The position numbers were made by a program, and so were the translations under genes. From the NCBI GenBank assembly GCA_000746705.1, contig JOTC01000003.1, positions 1,047 through 10,642 of the forward strand: a stretch of 9,596 nucleotides of DNA, read 5' to 3'. Under the pieces are notes generated by a model. It searched no databases. It was not told the DNA's origin and was given only the letters and a program-made list of their open reading frames with translations. Source of the stretch: Marine Group I thaumarchaeote SCGC AAA799-O18. GTDB taxonomy: Archaea > Thermoproteota > Nitrososphaeria > Nitrososphaerales > Nitrosopumilaceae. The first letter of the stretch is position 1, and each line of letters starts with the position of its first letter. Shown piece after piece: positions 1-5,594 of the stretch.

Positions 1-1
1 A

Positions 2-34
2 TGTGTTAAATGTAACAAAGAAATTACGATATAG
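2..34 (+). other. Possible 3' end of a CxxC (zinc-ribbon-like) coding sequence
   Basis: In frame 2 the first bases read C-V-K-C-N-K-E-I-T-I followed by TAG at 32-34. The pattern C-x2-C-N-K-x-I-T resembles the start of the first ribbon in the zinc-ribbon protein at 6385 (C-T-I-C-N-K-S-I-T). With only ten residues visible this could be chance. If real, it is the tail of a gene, or of a broken gene, directly fused to the decayed 5' side of the aminotransferase remnant. Confidence 0.2.
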
Positions 35-65
35 GTTATATGTGTAGAATCTTGAATTTTTTTAA

Positions 66-602
66 TGGCAAAGACCTGGAAATATAGTTGGTGGGGGGTT
101 TCCGATTGGCGTTATTTGTGGTAAAAATGAATTTATGGACTATGCAAATACATCAGAATTCTCAAAATCAAACCGTGCATATATTGGAGGTGGAACTTTC
201 TCAGCAAACCCACTTACAATGGCAGCTGGAAATTCAACGCTTAGAACAATCAAAAGCAAGGGTAACTCATTTTATAGAAAATTAAATAATCTTGGTTCTG
301 AAACTAGAAAAATGTTGGATAAAAAATTTGATGGGCAAGTAATTACAACTGGGTCTGGTTCATTATTTCTAACACATTTTCTATCTGCATCAATCTCTGA
401 AATAAAAAATGCAACCGATGCTGCAAAATGCAATATAATAAAGCTACATGATTATCATTTTCATATGATCGCTAACGATGGAATTTTCTTTTTACCTGGA
501 AAACTAGGTGCGTTTTCTGCTGTGCACACAAAAACTGATATAAAAAATATAGCAAAATCTACGGATAAATTCCTTACAAAGTTTAAAAATAAATCTGGAT
601 AG
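66..602 (+). pseudogene. C-terminal remnant of a class III (glutamate-1-semialdehyde-type) aminotransferase
   Basis: The reading frame is open from 66 to the TAG at 600-602, with the first ATG at 135. Codons from 78 read G-N-I-V-G-G-G-F-P-I-G, matching the GSA aminomutase signature G-K-(I/V)-(I/V)-G-G-G-x-P-(I/V)-G just after the active site. Downstream, GGGTFSANPLTMAAG matches the conserved phosphate-binding G-T-x-x-x-N-P-x-x-M-A-x-G segment. The PLP-binding lysine of the family should be the residue before IVGGG; here codon 81-83 is AAT (Asn). A stop lies just upstream at 63-65, and the other frames are also closed (TAG 32-34, TAA 7-9 and 13-15), so roughly 250 N-terminal residues of a normal 420-440 aa enzyme are missing and not merely cut by the window edge. 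I infer a non-functional remnant; an assembly frameshift, or a residual protein from ATG 135, cannot be excluded. Confidence 0.72.
580..594 (+). promoter_or_regulatory. TATA-like box for the TPR gene
   Basis: The AT-rich element GTTTAAAAATAAAT lies inside the tail of the aminotransferase remnant and is centred about 29 nt upstream of the ATG at 618. That is the archaeal TATA spacing for a leaderless transcript. Confidence 0.45.
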
Positions 603-617
603 TGTAAACTGATTTCA

Positions 618-1436
618 ATGATATTTTTTTCTGCTAAAGAGAAAACAGAAGATTTGATTTACCAAGCAATGTCACTTATGGAAAAAGGACAGCCAAAAAC
701 GGCAGTTCCAATATTCAAAAAAATTCTAAAGAATGAGCCAACAAACACTACTGCGCTGTATAATCTTGGTCTAGCATTAAACCAACTAAAAAAATATCAG
801 GATGCAATAACCTGTTTTGAGAAAGTAACTGATATTAATCCTAAATATATTGCTGCGATTAATAATAGAGGAATTGCACTTGCTGAATTAGGTAACACTG
901 ATGGGGCTCTTGAATATTACAATAAGGCAATTGAAATAGATCCAAAATACGCACCTGCACATTACAATAAGGGAGTGCTTTATGACAAATTGTTACAACA
1001 TGAAAATGCGATTCAAAGTTTGGATGAAGCGATAAAATCTGATTCTGGAAATGTGAATACTGCATTTTACAAGGGTATAGTACTGGGAAAGATGAAAAAA
1101 CATGAAGAGGCTTTAAATTGTTTTGAAAATATTTATCGAAAGCATCCAAAACATATGGATGCATTCTTTCATAAAGGAATTGAATTAGCAGAATTAGGCA
1201 AGCATGAAAGAGCGTTAGAAATTTTTGATAAACTTCTACATATACACGAAGATAACGTAAACGTAATCTATGCAATGGCACGTAGTCATGCTGCTACCTA
1301 TAATGTAGATAGAGCACTGTATCTATTAGAACAAGCAATTAAAAAAGATCGGAAATCAATTAAAAAATGGGCTATTGAGGATGAATTTTTTGATTCGCTA
1401 CAAGACGATCCAAAGTTCATAAAACTAGTAAAATAA
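618..1436 (+). CDS. Tetratricopeptide repeat (TPR) protein
   Basis: This 272-residue protein consists almost entirely of consecutive 34-residue TPR units, at about residues 11-41, 44-76, 78-110, 112-144, 146-178, 180-212 and 214-246. They show the usual pattern: W/Y/N at position 4, G at 8, Y/H around 11 and A at 20, with P ending most repeats (ALYNLGLALNQ, AINNRGIALAELG, AHYNKGVLYDK). A short C-terminal module (DEFFDSLQDDPKFIKL) matches the capping segment often seen after TPR arrays. There is no signal peptide or membrane segment, so a cytoplasmic protein-protein scaffold is expected, but the partner cannot be read from sequence. The ATG at 618 was chosen because it begins just after the upstream stop and has a TATA-like box about 28 nt before it. 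Its 3' end nearly touches the convergent gene ending at 1439. Confidence 0.9.
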   Translation: MIFFSAKEKTEDLIYQAMSLMEKGQPKTAVPIFKKILKNEPTNTTALYNLGLALNQLKKYQDAITCFEKVTDINPKYIAAINNRGIALAELGNTDGALEYYNKAIEIDPKYAPAHYNKGVLYDKLLQHENAIQSLDEAIKSDSGNVNTAFYKGIVLGKMKKHEEALNCFENIYRKHPKHMDAFFHKGIELAELGKHERALEIFDKLLHIHEDNVNVIYAMARSHAATYNVDRALYLLEQAIKKDRKSIKKWAIEDEFFDSLQDDPKFIKLVK

Positions 1437-1438
1437 TA

Positions 1439-2152
1439 TCACAGAACTTTTTTTCTTATGCCATCAATTCTCATTATACGCACATTTTTTTTAGGTCCGA
1501 TTAATCTAGCTTCATAAATCGGTACGTACAATTCAATTATTTCATCTATAGTAGTCTTTTCTTCCAAATTACGTCTACCGACTGAAACAGATTTTTTTAA
1601 TTTGTCAATCAATCTTTTAGCTGCAGCGTCATAAGTAATTTCTGGTTTTTTCACATTGTTTTTTGTTTTTTCTAATGTACGTCTTGGATAACTCTCAATA
1701 AACTTCTTGCTTATTTTGTAAGGCATTTTAATTTCCTTTCCATGGTGATCAAATGCAACTTCTTTTTCTTCTTCCAAAAATACATGTTCTTCTAATTCTA
1801 AGTCAATTTGACTTTTTTTTCTTGTACTCGACTTTATTTTAGTACTCAATTTGCCAATCACACCTTTTCCTTGTTTTGTAGGAAATGTATAACCACCAAT
1901 AATTACTTCCTTAACATCAGGATTAACATTAATTGTATGGATAACCTTCCTGTAAAAGTTTGCACTGTATTTTCCTGATAAAATTAAAAATGCCTCGTAA
2001 GATAGTTTTAGTGAATGTACATGCACATCAGTTTTTTTTGGTTTTTGTAACATGCTTCTAAAACGAGATGTTTTTCTATTTTCAACAATTTGCTCCGTCT
2101 CCTCCAAATCTAATACCGGTCTTAAAACCACTGTTTTAACTGTGTAAACCAA
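1439..2152 (-). CDS. Basic cytoplasmic protein of unknown function
   Basis: I do not recognise a named family for this 237-aa protein. It is lysine/arginine-rich, with no signal peptide, membrane span or Cys cluster. Residues 1-20 look like a beta-strand and loop, 41-90 an alpha/beta segment (VHVHSLKLSYEAFLILSG, then VKEVIIGGYTFP), 95-150 a charged low-complexity linker, and 173-237 a helical stretch ending in a strand-rich tail (LYVPIYEARLIGPKK, VRIMRIDGI). The tail recalls the conserved end of some archaeal AAA/HerA-type proteins (P-x-Y-E-A-x-x-x-G-P-K-K), but there is no Walker motif, so that is only a resemblance. The start is TTG at 2152: no ATG or GTG exists between it and the in-frame stop at 2177-2179, and a good TATA box sits 28 nt upstream. 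It is divergent from the cupin gene and convergent with the TPR gene. Confidence 0.8.
   Translation of the reverse strand: MVYTVKTVVLRPVLDLEETEQIVENRKTSRFRSMLQKPKKTDVHVHSLKLSYEAFLILSGKYSANFYRKVIHTINVNPDVKEVIIGGYTFPTKQGKGVIGKLSTKIKSSTRKKSQIDLELEEHVFLEEEKEVAFDHHGKEIKMPYKISKKFIESYPRRTLEKTKNNVKKPEITYDAAAKRLIDKLKKSVSVGRRNLEEKTTIDEIIELYVPIYEARLIGPKKNVRIMRIDGIRKKVL
1448..1454 (+). terminator. T-tract terminator candidate after the TPR gene
   Basis: A run of seven T begins 12 nt after the TPR stop codon, inside the 3' end of the convergent gene. Archaeal RNA polymerase terminates at such T-tracts without needing a hairpin. No other support. Confidence 0.3.
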
Positions 2153-2175
2153 GTAACTAAATCTAACATCACATT

Positions 2176-2184
2176 GTTATAAAC
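2176..2184 (-). promoter_or_regulatory. TATA box of the 237-aa gene
   Basis: On the minus strand this reads GTTTATAAC, a near-consensus archaeal TATA element, centred 28 nt upstream of the TTG at 2152. The spacing supports a leaderless mRNA beginning at that TTG. Confidence 0.6.
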
Positions 2185-2189
2185 AATAG

Positions 2190-2200
2190 TTTTTATGATT
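2190..2200 (+). promoter_or_regulatory. TATA box of the cupin gene
   Basis: TTTTTATGATT is centred about 28 nt upstream of the ATG at 2223. It lies only about 15 bp from the minus-strand TATA box at 2176-2184, so the two divergent promoters overlap closely and could compete. Confidence 0.5.
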
Positions 2201-2222
2201 ACATATTCTATCGCTAGTACTA

Positions 2223-2678
2223 ATGAAAAAAAGTAATATTTTATCTTCACCCGTAAAAAAAGTCAAGGTAAATTATTTTACTGGTCCAGTAAAACTACAT
2301 GAAATTTCTGGTATAACAAAACCAATCGAACATGACATGTATCATGTCATATTCAGAAATTCAGCCAGAACTAAACTTCATTATCATACAGGTGGTCAAC
2401 TTCTTATAGTAACTAAAGGAAATGGTAGTTTGGTTTTCTATAATAAAAAAAGTAGTGGTGTTTCAAAATTTCGAATTTCAAGAACAAAAATGATAAATCT
2501 TAATTATGGTGACACAGTTTACATCCCTGCAAAAATGTTGCATACACATGGATCTGTAAAAAAGAATCAAATATTCTCTCATATTGCCTTAAATTTCCAT
2601 CCAACAAAATATACCAAACCGCGAACGATTTGGTTCGAGTCAGATCTAAGATCAATTGTTACAGGTAAAATTGATTAA
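2223..2678 (+). CDS. Single-domain cupin protein
   Basis: This 151-aa protein has one conserved beta-barrel (cupin_2-like) domain at about residues 40-130. Motif 1 is H53-x-H55-(x3)-Q59 followed by G at the usual distance (LHYHTGGQLLIVTKGNG). Motif 2 is GDTVYIPAKMLHTHG (G96, P102, H107, H109). Three histidines could bind a divalent metal, but the glutamate normally found in motif 1 is Gln59. Family members are small oxygenases, isomerases or sugar/ligand sensors, and the substrate cannot be inferred here. There is no HTH or signal peptide. The ATG is placed for leaderless transcription from the TATA-like box at 2190-2200. Upstream lies the divergent unknown gene; downstream, 86 bp away, is the DnaJ-ferredoxin gene, which has its own promoter-like box. 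Confidence 0.85.
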   Translation: MKKSNILSSPVKKVKVNYFTGPVKLHEISGITKPIEHDMYHVIFRNSARTKLHYHTGGQLLIVTKGNGSLVFYNKKSSGVSKFRISRTKMINLNYGDTVYIPAKMLHTHGSVKKNQIFSHIALNFHPTKYTKPRTIWFESDLRSIVTGKID

Positions 2679-2734
2679 AATTTAGTGAAAAACACAATTT
2701 TATGTAAAATATGGCTGATAATTTTCATAAAATA

Positions 2735-2745
2735 CTTTTTAAAAC
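2735..2745 (+). promoter_or_regulatory. TATA-like box of the DnaJ-ferredoxin gene
   Basis: CTTTTTAAAAC is centred about 26 nt upstream of the ATG at 2765 in the 86-bp gap after the cupin gene, as expected for a leaderless transcript. Confidence 0.5.
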
Positions 2746-2764
2746 ATCTGTTTGTTGAGAATTC

Positions 2765-3460
2765 ATGAACGCTAAACGTGCAAATCAAATTTTAATGCTT
2801 GATACAGATGCTTCCTTTGATGATATCAGATACGCATATAGAAAACTAGTGCTAGATTTACATCCGGATAAAAATAAAAACGAAGCAAAGGGGGAGAAAT
2901 TTAAAATTGTTTCAGAAGCTTATCATTATTTAAAAAAGCAACATAAACAAAAAAATTCTAAATATCAAAATACTAGAAAACAACAAAAAAATAACTATAA
3001 TGAACATAATTCAGAGGGAGATTGGAGTAAATTTACAAAAGATTTTGAAACAAATCAAGAATTTTGGAACCAATACGAAAAAGCGTTTTGGGATGATTAC
3101 AAATTAAATGCTGATAAAAAATCTGATACAAATCACTTTAAAAATCCGTTCTGGGATGAAGTTAAACAAAATATCAATAGTAAATCTGAAAAGACTGATT
3201 TCAAAAAACAGCATAATACACATGCACACAATCTTTTCGTAGAAATAGACAAAAGTCTATGTATAGGTTGTTGCAGTTGTGAAACAATTGCTCCAAATGT
3301 TTTCTCTGTAGACAAACTGAAGCATATAAATCCAAAATCTAATGTTCATAATTTACATGGAGCAAATGAAGAAAAGATTATGGATGCTGCGGAAACATGC
3401 CCGACCAAGGCAATACTAGTAGATGAAAAAAATTCTGGGAAAAGAATATTCCCACGATAA
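2765..3460 (+). CDS. J-domain protein fused to a 4Fe-4S ferredoxin domain (DnaJ-Fer)
   Basis: The 231-aa protein starts with a J-domain (about residues 4-60) containing the H33-P34-D35 tripeptide needed to stimulate DnaK/Hsp70 ATPase. A Lys/Asn/Gln-rich linker (60-150) follows, with aromatic patches (EFWNQYEKAFWDDYK and NPFWDEVK). The C-terminal ferredoxin domain (157-221) has cluster ligands C166-x2-C169-x2-C172 and C212-P213, plus an extra C170. It lacks the zinc-finger and C-terminal substrate domains of classical DnaJ, so it is not the main DnaJ. From published work, DnaJ-ferredoxin fusions occur in Thaumarchaeota and in green-plant/algal chloroplasts, with transfer between them proposed. 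A redox or Fe-S-sensing co-chaperone is a reasonable inference. It ends exactly one base before the stop of the convergent HIT gene. Confidence 0.93.
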   Translation: MNAKRANQILMLDTDASFDDIRYAYRKLVLDLHPDKNKNEAKGEKFKIVSEAYHYLKKQHKQKNSKYQNTRKQQKNNYNEHNSEGDWSKFTKDFETNQEFWNQYEKAFWDDYKLNADKKSDTNHFKNPFWDEVKQNINSKSEKTDFKKQHNTHAHNLFVEIDKSLCIGCCSCETIAPNVFSVDKLKHINPKSNVHNLHGANEEKIMDAAETCPTKAILVDEKNSGKRIFPR

Positions 3461-3871
3461 TCAACTTTCCTTTATCTTTGCATATAATTCTTCAAATTCT
3501 TTATCAGAAAGTTTCGGTCTATTTTTGAACATACTATGTACAGGACCAGCTGAATCACCAGATTGACGTGGTATCAAATGAACATGAACATGCGGTATCT
3601 CTTGACCGCTTTTTTTACCGTTATGAATTGCCAGTAAAGTAGATCCAGTAATTTTATCGACACTAGAGACTATTTTATGTAACATACCAAACAAATCCAT
3701 ATTATCATCATACGTCATATCTTGAACCTTTTCATAATGCCTCTTAGGAATTACCAATGTATGTCCACGTGATAGTGGAAATGCATCTAAAAATGCAATG
3801 GAATTACTAGTTTCAGAAATTATTTTGGCTGGAATTTCTCTTTTGGCAATCTTACAAAAAATACAATCCAT
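3461..3871 (-). CDS. HIT family nucleotide hydrolase (HINT-like)
   Basis: This 136-aa protein, of usual length for the histidine triad family, contains the signature H94-V-H96-V-H98 preceded by SGQEIP. H96 is the expected nucleophile that is transiently adenylylated. The N-terminal MDCIFCKI supplies the C3-x2-C6 pair that, with downstream histidines (H45 and H94 are likely), binds structural zinc in the HINT branch. FLDAFPLSRGHTLVIPKRH and A-I-H-N-G are the other conserved segments. Members hydrolyse purine nucleoside phosphoramidates or dinucleotides such as AMP-lysine or Ap4A, and the exact substrate here is unknown. The ATG at 3871 has a TATA element 27 nt upstream, so it is probably transcribed on its own despite lying 37 bp downstream of the membrane-protein gene on the same strand. 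Confidence 0.93.
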   Translation of the reverse strand: MDCIFCKIAKREIPAKIISETSNSIAFLDAFPLSRGHTLVIPKRHYEKVQDMTYDDNMDLFGMLHKIVSSVDKITGSTLLAIHNGKKSGQEIPHVHVHLIPRQSGDSAGPVHSMFKNRPKLSDKEFEELYAKIKES

Positions 3872-3893
3872 GTTTTTATAATAATTTTCTAAT

Positions 3894-3901
3894 CTATAAA
3901 A
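3894..3901 (-). promoter_or_regulatory. TATA box of the HIT gene
   Basis: Read on the minus strand this is TTTTATAG within ATTTATTTTATAGA, centred about 27 nt upstream of the HIT ATG at 3871. Confidence 0.5.
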
Positions 3902-3908
3902 TAAATGA

Positions 3909-4187
3909 TTAAGGATTTACAATTTCCGCATATGCAAGTCCCTGACCATATTTTATAGTAACCACATCGCCAATATTGTGACTACAGTTATCTATTGTTT
4001 TAGGTATATTATCTGAAGTGTCAACATAGCATTTTCCTCTTTCATTTAACATTATTACAACTTCCTCATAGACATCAGCCCGGATTAAATTCCAAAATGG
4101 GAATACTACTGTAGCTATAACCAACCCAGCAGCAACAAATGCAACTAGGAAAGTAATACCATATTTCTTTGAATCATGCATTTCCAT
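3909..4187 (-). CDS. Small single-span membrane protein, unknown function
   Basis: From the ATG at 4187 this encodes 92 aa. A short charged N-terminus (MEMHDSKK) precedes one hydrophobic helix (residues 10-32, FLVAFVAAGLVIATVVFPFW). About 60 residues follow, probably outside the cell, with two cysteines (C53 and C68) that could form a disulfide. The tail GDVVTIKYGQGLAYAEIV looks like a small beta-strand module. I know no function for it. The frame extends upstream to 4289, but that part overlaps the zinc-finger gene. The ATG at 4187 is preferred because GTTGATC at 4194-4200, six bases upstream, resembles the archaeal Shine-Dalgarno GGTGATC and fits a downstream gene in an operon, 31 bp after the zinc-finger stop. 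A second ATG at 4181 is also possible. Confidence 0.8.
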   Translation of the reverse strand: MEMHDSKKYGITFLVAFVAAGLVIATVVFPFWNLIRADVYEEVVIMLNERGKCYVDTSDNIPKTIDNCSHNIGDVVTIKYGQGLAYAEIVNP

Positions 4188-4193
4188 ATTATT

Positions 4194-4200
4194 GATCAAC
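4194..4200 (-). promoter_or_regulatory. Ribosome binding site deciding the start of the membrane protein
   Basis: The minus strand reads GTTGATC, one mismatch from GGTGATC, the complement of the 16S rRNA 3' end. It is six bases before the ATG at 4187. Most other genes here look leaderless, so this supports translation from a dicistronic mRNA with the zinc-finger gene. Confidence 0.45.
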
Positions 4201-4218
4201 TTTTCATATTGAATGGAG

Positions 4219-4392
4219 TTACCACAGTCCGCCTTCGCCTGGACTACCACCAGCAGTATCATCCATTTTTTTTTCTGGAACATTAGCATGTGCCTTCTTT
4301 TTATGTCGCTCCAAGCGCTCAGGTGTAGGTAACTCTAGATTACAAACATCACATTTTGTTTCATTCTTGTTTTTTTTGCTAAACAAGCCCAT
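4219..4392 (-). CDS. 57-aa C2H2 zinc-finger protein
   Basis: One classical C2H2 finger is present: C14-x2-C17-x12-H30-x4-H35 (CDVCNLELPTPERLERHKKKAH), with the hydrophobic core Leu in the helix. The N-terminus is MGLFSKKNKN and the tail is a low-complexity Gly/Pro/acidic stretch (DDTAGGSPGEGG). The ATG at 4392 was chosen over the longer frame from 4416 because a TATA box is centred 27 nt upstream at 4415-4423. The finger could bind nucleic acid or mediate protein contact, but one finger alone rarely gives DNA specificity. It is the first gene of a likely operon with the membrane protein and is divergent from the 3-hydroxybutyryl-CoA dehydrogenase gene. Confidence 0.82.
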   Translation of the reverse strand: MGLFSKKNKNETKCDVCNLELPTPERLERHKKKAHANVPEKKMDDTAGGSPGEGGLW

Positions 4393-4414
4393 ATATTGCA
4401 TAATCATGAGACAC

Positions 4415-4423
4415 ATTATAAAG
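4415..4423. promoter_or_regulatory. Single TATA box apparently shared by two divergent genes
   Basis: ATTATAAAG on the plus strand is CTTTATAAT on the minus strand. Its centre (4419) is 27 bp from the ATG at 4446 on the plus strand and 27 bp from the ATG at 4392 on the minus strand. I see no second convincing TATA element in the 53-bp gap between these starts. Confidence 0.5.
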
Positions 4424-4445
4424 GATATTAATTTTCTTGAACGAT

Positions 4446-5594
4446 ATGAGTGTTGAAGAAATCAAAAGCATCACTGTATTAGGTTCTGGAATAATGGGAC
4501 ATGGAATTTCTCAAGTTTCTGCAATGGCTGGATATAATGTAGTATTGAGGGATATTGAGCAAAAATTCTTAGACAAAGCAATGGAGAAAATCAAATGGAG
4601 TTTAGATAAACTTGTATCAAAAGGAAAGATCTCCGACAATGAACGTAATAAAATAATTTCTAGAATAAGGCCAATAGTAGATTTGAATGATGCAGTAAAG
4701 GATAGTGATTTAGTTATTGAAGCAGTGCCAGAAATAATGGACCTTAAAAAAAAAGTATACGCAGAACTTGATAATGTTGCTGATGACGACGTTATCTTTG
4801 CGTCTAATACTAGTACATTACCAATCACAGAAATTGCAAACACGATTTCAAGACCTGAGAGATTTATAGGTATACACTTTTTCAATCCACCTCAATTAAT
4901 GAAGCTAGTTGAAGTAATACCAGGCCAAAATACCCAGGACAGTATTGTAGATCTTACAATTGATTTTGTAAAATCTGTTAAAAAAATCCCAGTAACTTGT
5001 AGAAGGGATGTTCCAGGATTTATTATCAATAGGTTATTCATTCCACTGGTTCACGAGGCTTGCTATGTAATGGAAAGGCAAAAAATTCAACAAACAAAGA
5101 TTGATTCTGCTGTAAAGTATAAGCTTGGGTTCCCAATGGGAATTTTTGAATTGGCTGATTTTACAGGAATGGATGTTATCCATAAGGCAACTATAGAAAT
5201 GCACTTACGTGATAAAAAAGTAATTTTGCCACATCCTAGAATAGAACAACTGTTTAACGAAAATAAACTAGGTAAAAAAAATGGTGAGGGCTTCTATAAA
5301 TATTCTAGTGAGAAATACGAAAGGATTGAACTTTCAGAAGAGTTAGCTGAAAAGTGTGATCAAACACAAATTATTGCAAACATTCTAAATAATGCGGCTT
5401 GGCTTGTTACGAATAAAGCTAGTGATATTAATGAAATTGAAAAGGCAGTAAATTTAGGTCTTGGTCTTAAAAAACCATTGTTTGAAACAGCCAATGAAAT
5501 TGGTATACAAAAAATTGTAGACGAACTGAAAAAATTAGCTCAACAATATGGTAAATTTTATGAGCCAGACCCGCTTTTGCTATCTATGTGTTAA
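4446..5594 (+). CDS. 3-hydroxyacyl-CoA (3-hydroxybutyryl-CoA) dehydrogenase
   Basis: This 382-aa enzyme oxidises (S)-3-hydroxyacyl-CoA to 3-oxoacyl-CoA with NAD(P). Residues 7-190 are the Rossmann domain with G13-S-G-I-M-G18 and D36 at the end of beta-2. The catalytic set is visible: S123 (SNTST), H144 (IHFFNP), E156 (LVEVI) and N195 (GFIINR). Residues 190-285 form the first C-terminal dimerisation domain and about 305-382 a second related one. In Thaumarchaeota this family provides the 3-hydroxybutyryl-CoA dehydrogenase step of the 3-hydroxypropionate/4-hydroxybutyrate CO2-fixation cycle, turning 3-hydroxybutyryl-CoA into acetoacetyl-CoA. That role is inferred from lineage. No crotonase domain is fused. 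The ATG at 4446 is preferred to the TTG at 4437 because the TATA box lies 27 nt upstream. The last 11 bp overlap the convergent LOG gene. Confidence 0.92.
   Translation: MSVEEIKSITVLGSGIMGHGISQVSAMAGYNVVLRDIEQKFLDKAMEKIKWSLDKLVSKGKISDNERNKIISRIRPIVDLNDAVKDSDLVIEAVPEIMDLKKKVYAELDNVADDDVIFASNTSTLPITEIANTISRPERFIGIHFFNPPQLMKLVEVIPGQNTQDSIVDLTIDFVKSVKKIPVTCRRDVPGFIINRLFIPLVHEACYVMERQKIQQTKIDSAVKYKLGFPMGIFELADFTGMDVIHKATIEMHLRDKKVILPHPRIEQLFNENKLGKKNGEGFYKYSSEKYERIELSEELAEKCDQTQIIANILNNAAWLVTNKASDINEIEKAVNLGLGLKKPLFETANEIGIQKIVDELKKLAQQYGKFYEPDPLLLSMC

Noticed and set aside
88..285. Plus-strand frame of 65 codons over the aminotransferase remnant
   Set aside because: It is a shifted frame of the recognised class III aminotransferase segment, which carries the conserved motifs.
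859..1281. Open frame on the minus strand inside the TPR gene
   Set aside because: It is antisense to an intact repeat protein, its product is Leu/His/Tyr-rich without a domain, and the repeat codon pattern explains its length.
4188..4289. N-terminal extension of the membrane protein up to 4289
   Set aside because: The extension overlaps the zinc-finger gene in another frame, and a ribosome binding site precedes the ATG at 4187.
4511..4885. Minus-strand frame of 124 codons inside the dehydrogenase gene
   Set aside because: It is Ser/Ile/Leu-rich antisense of a well-supported enzyme, with no motif or promoter.
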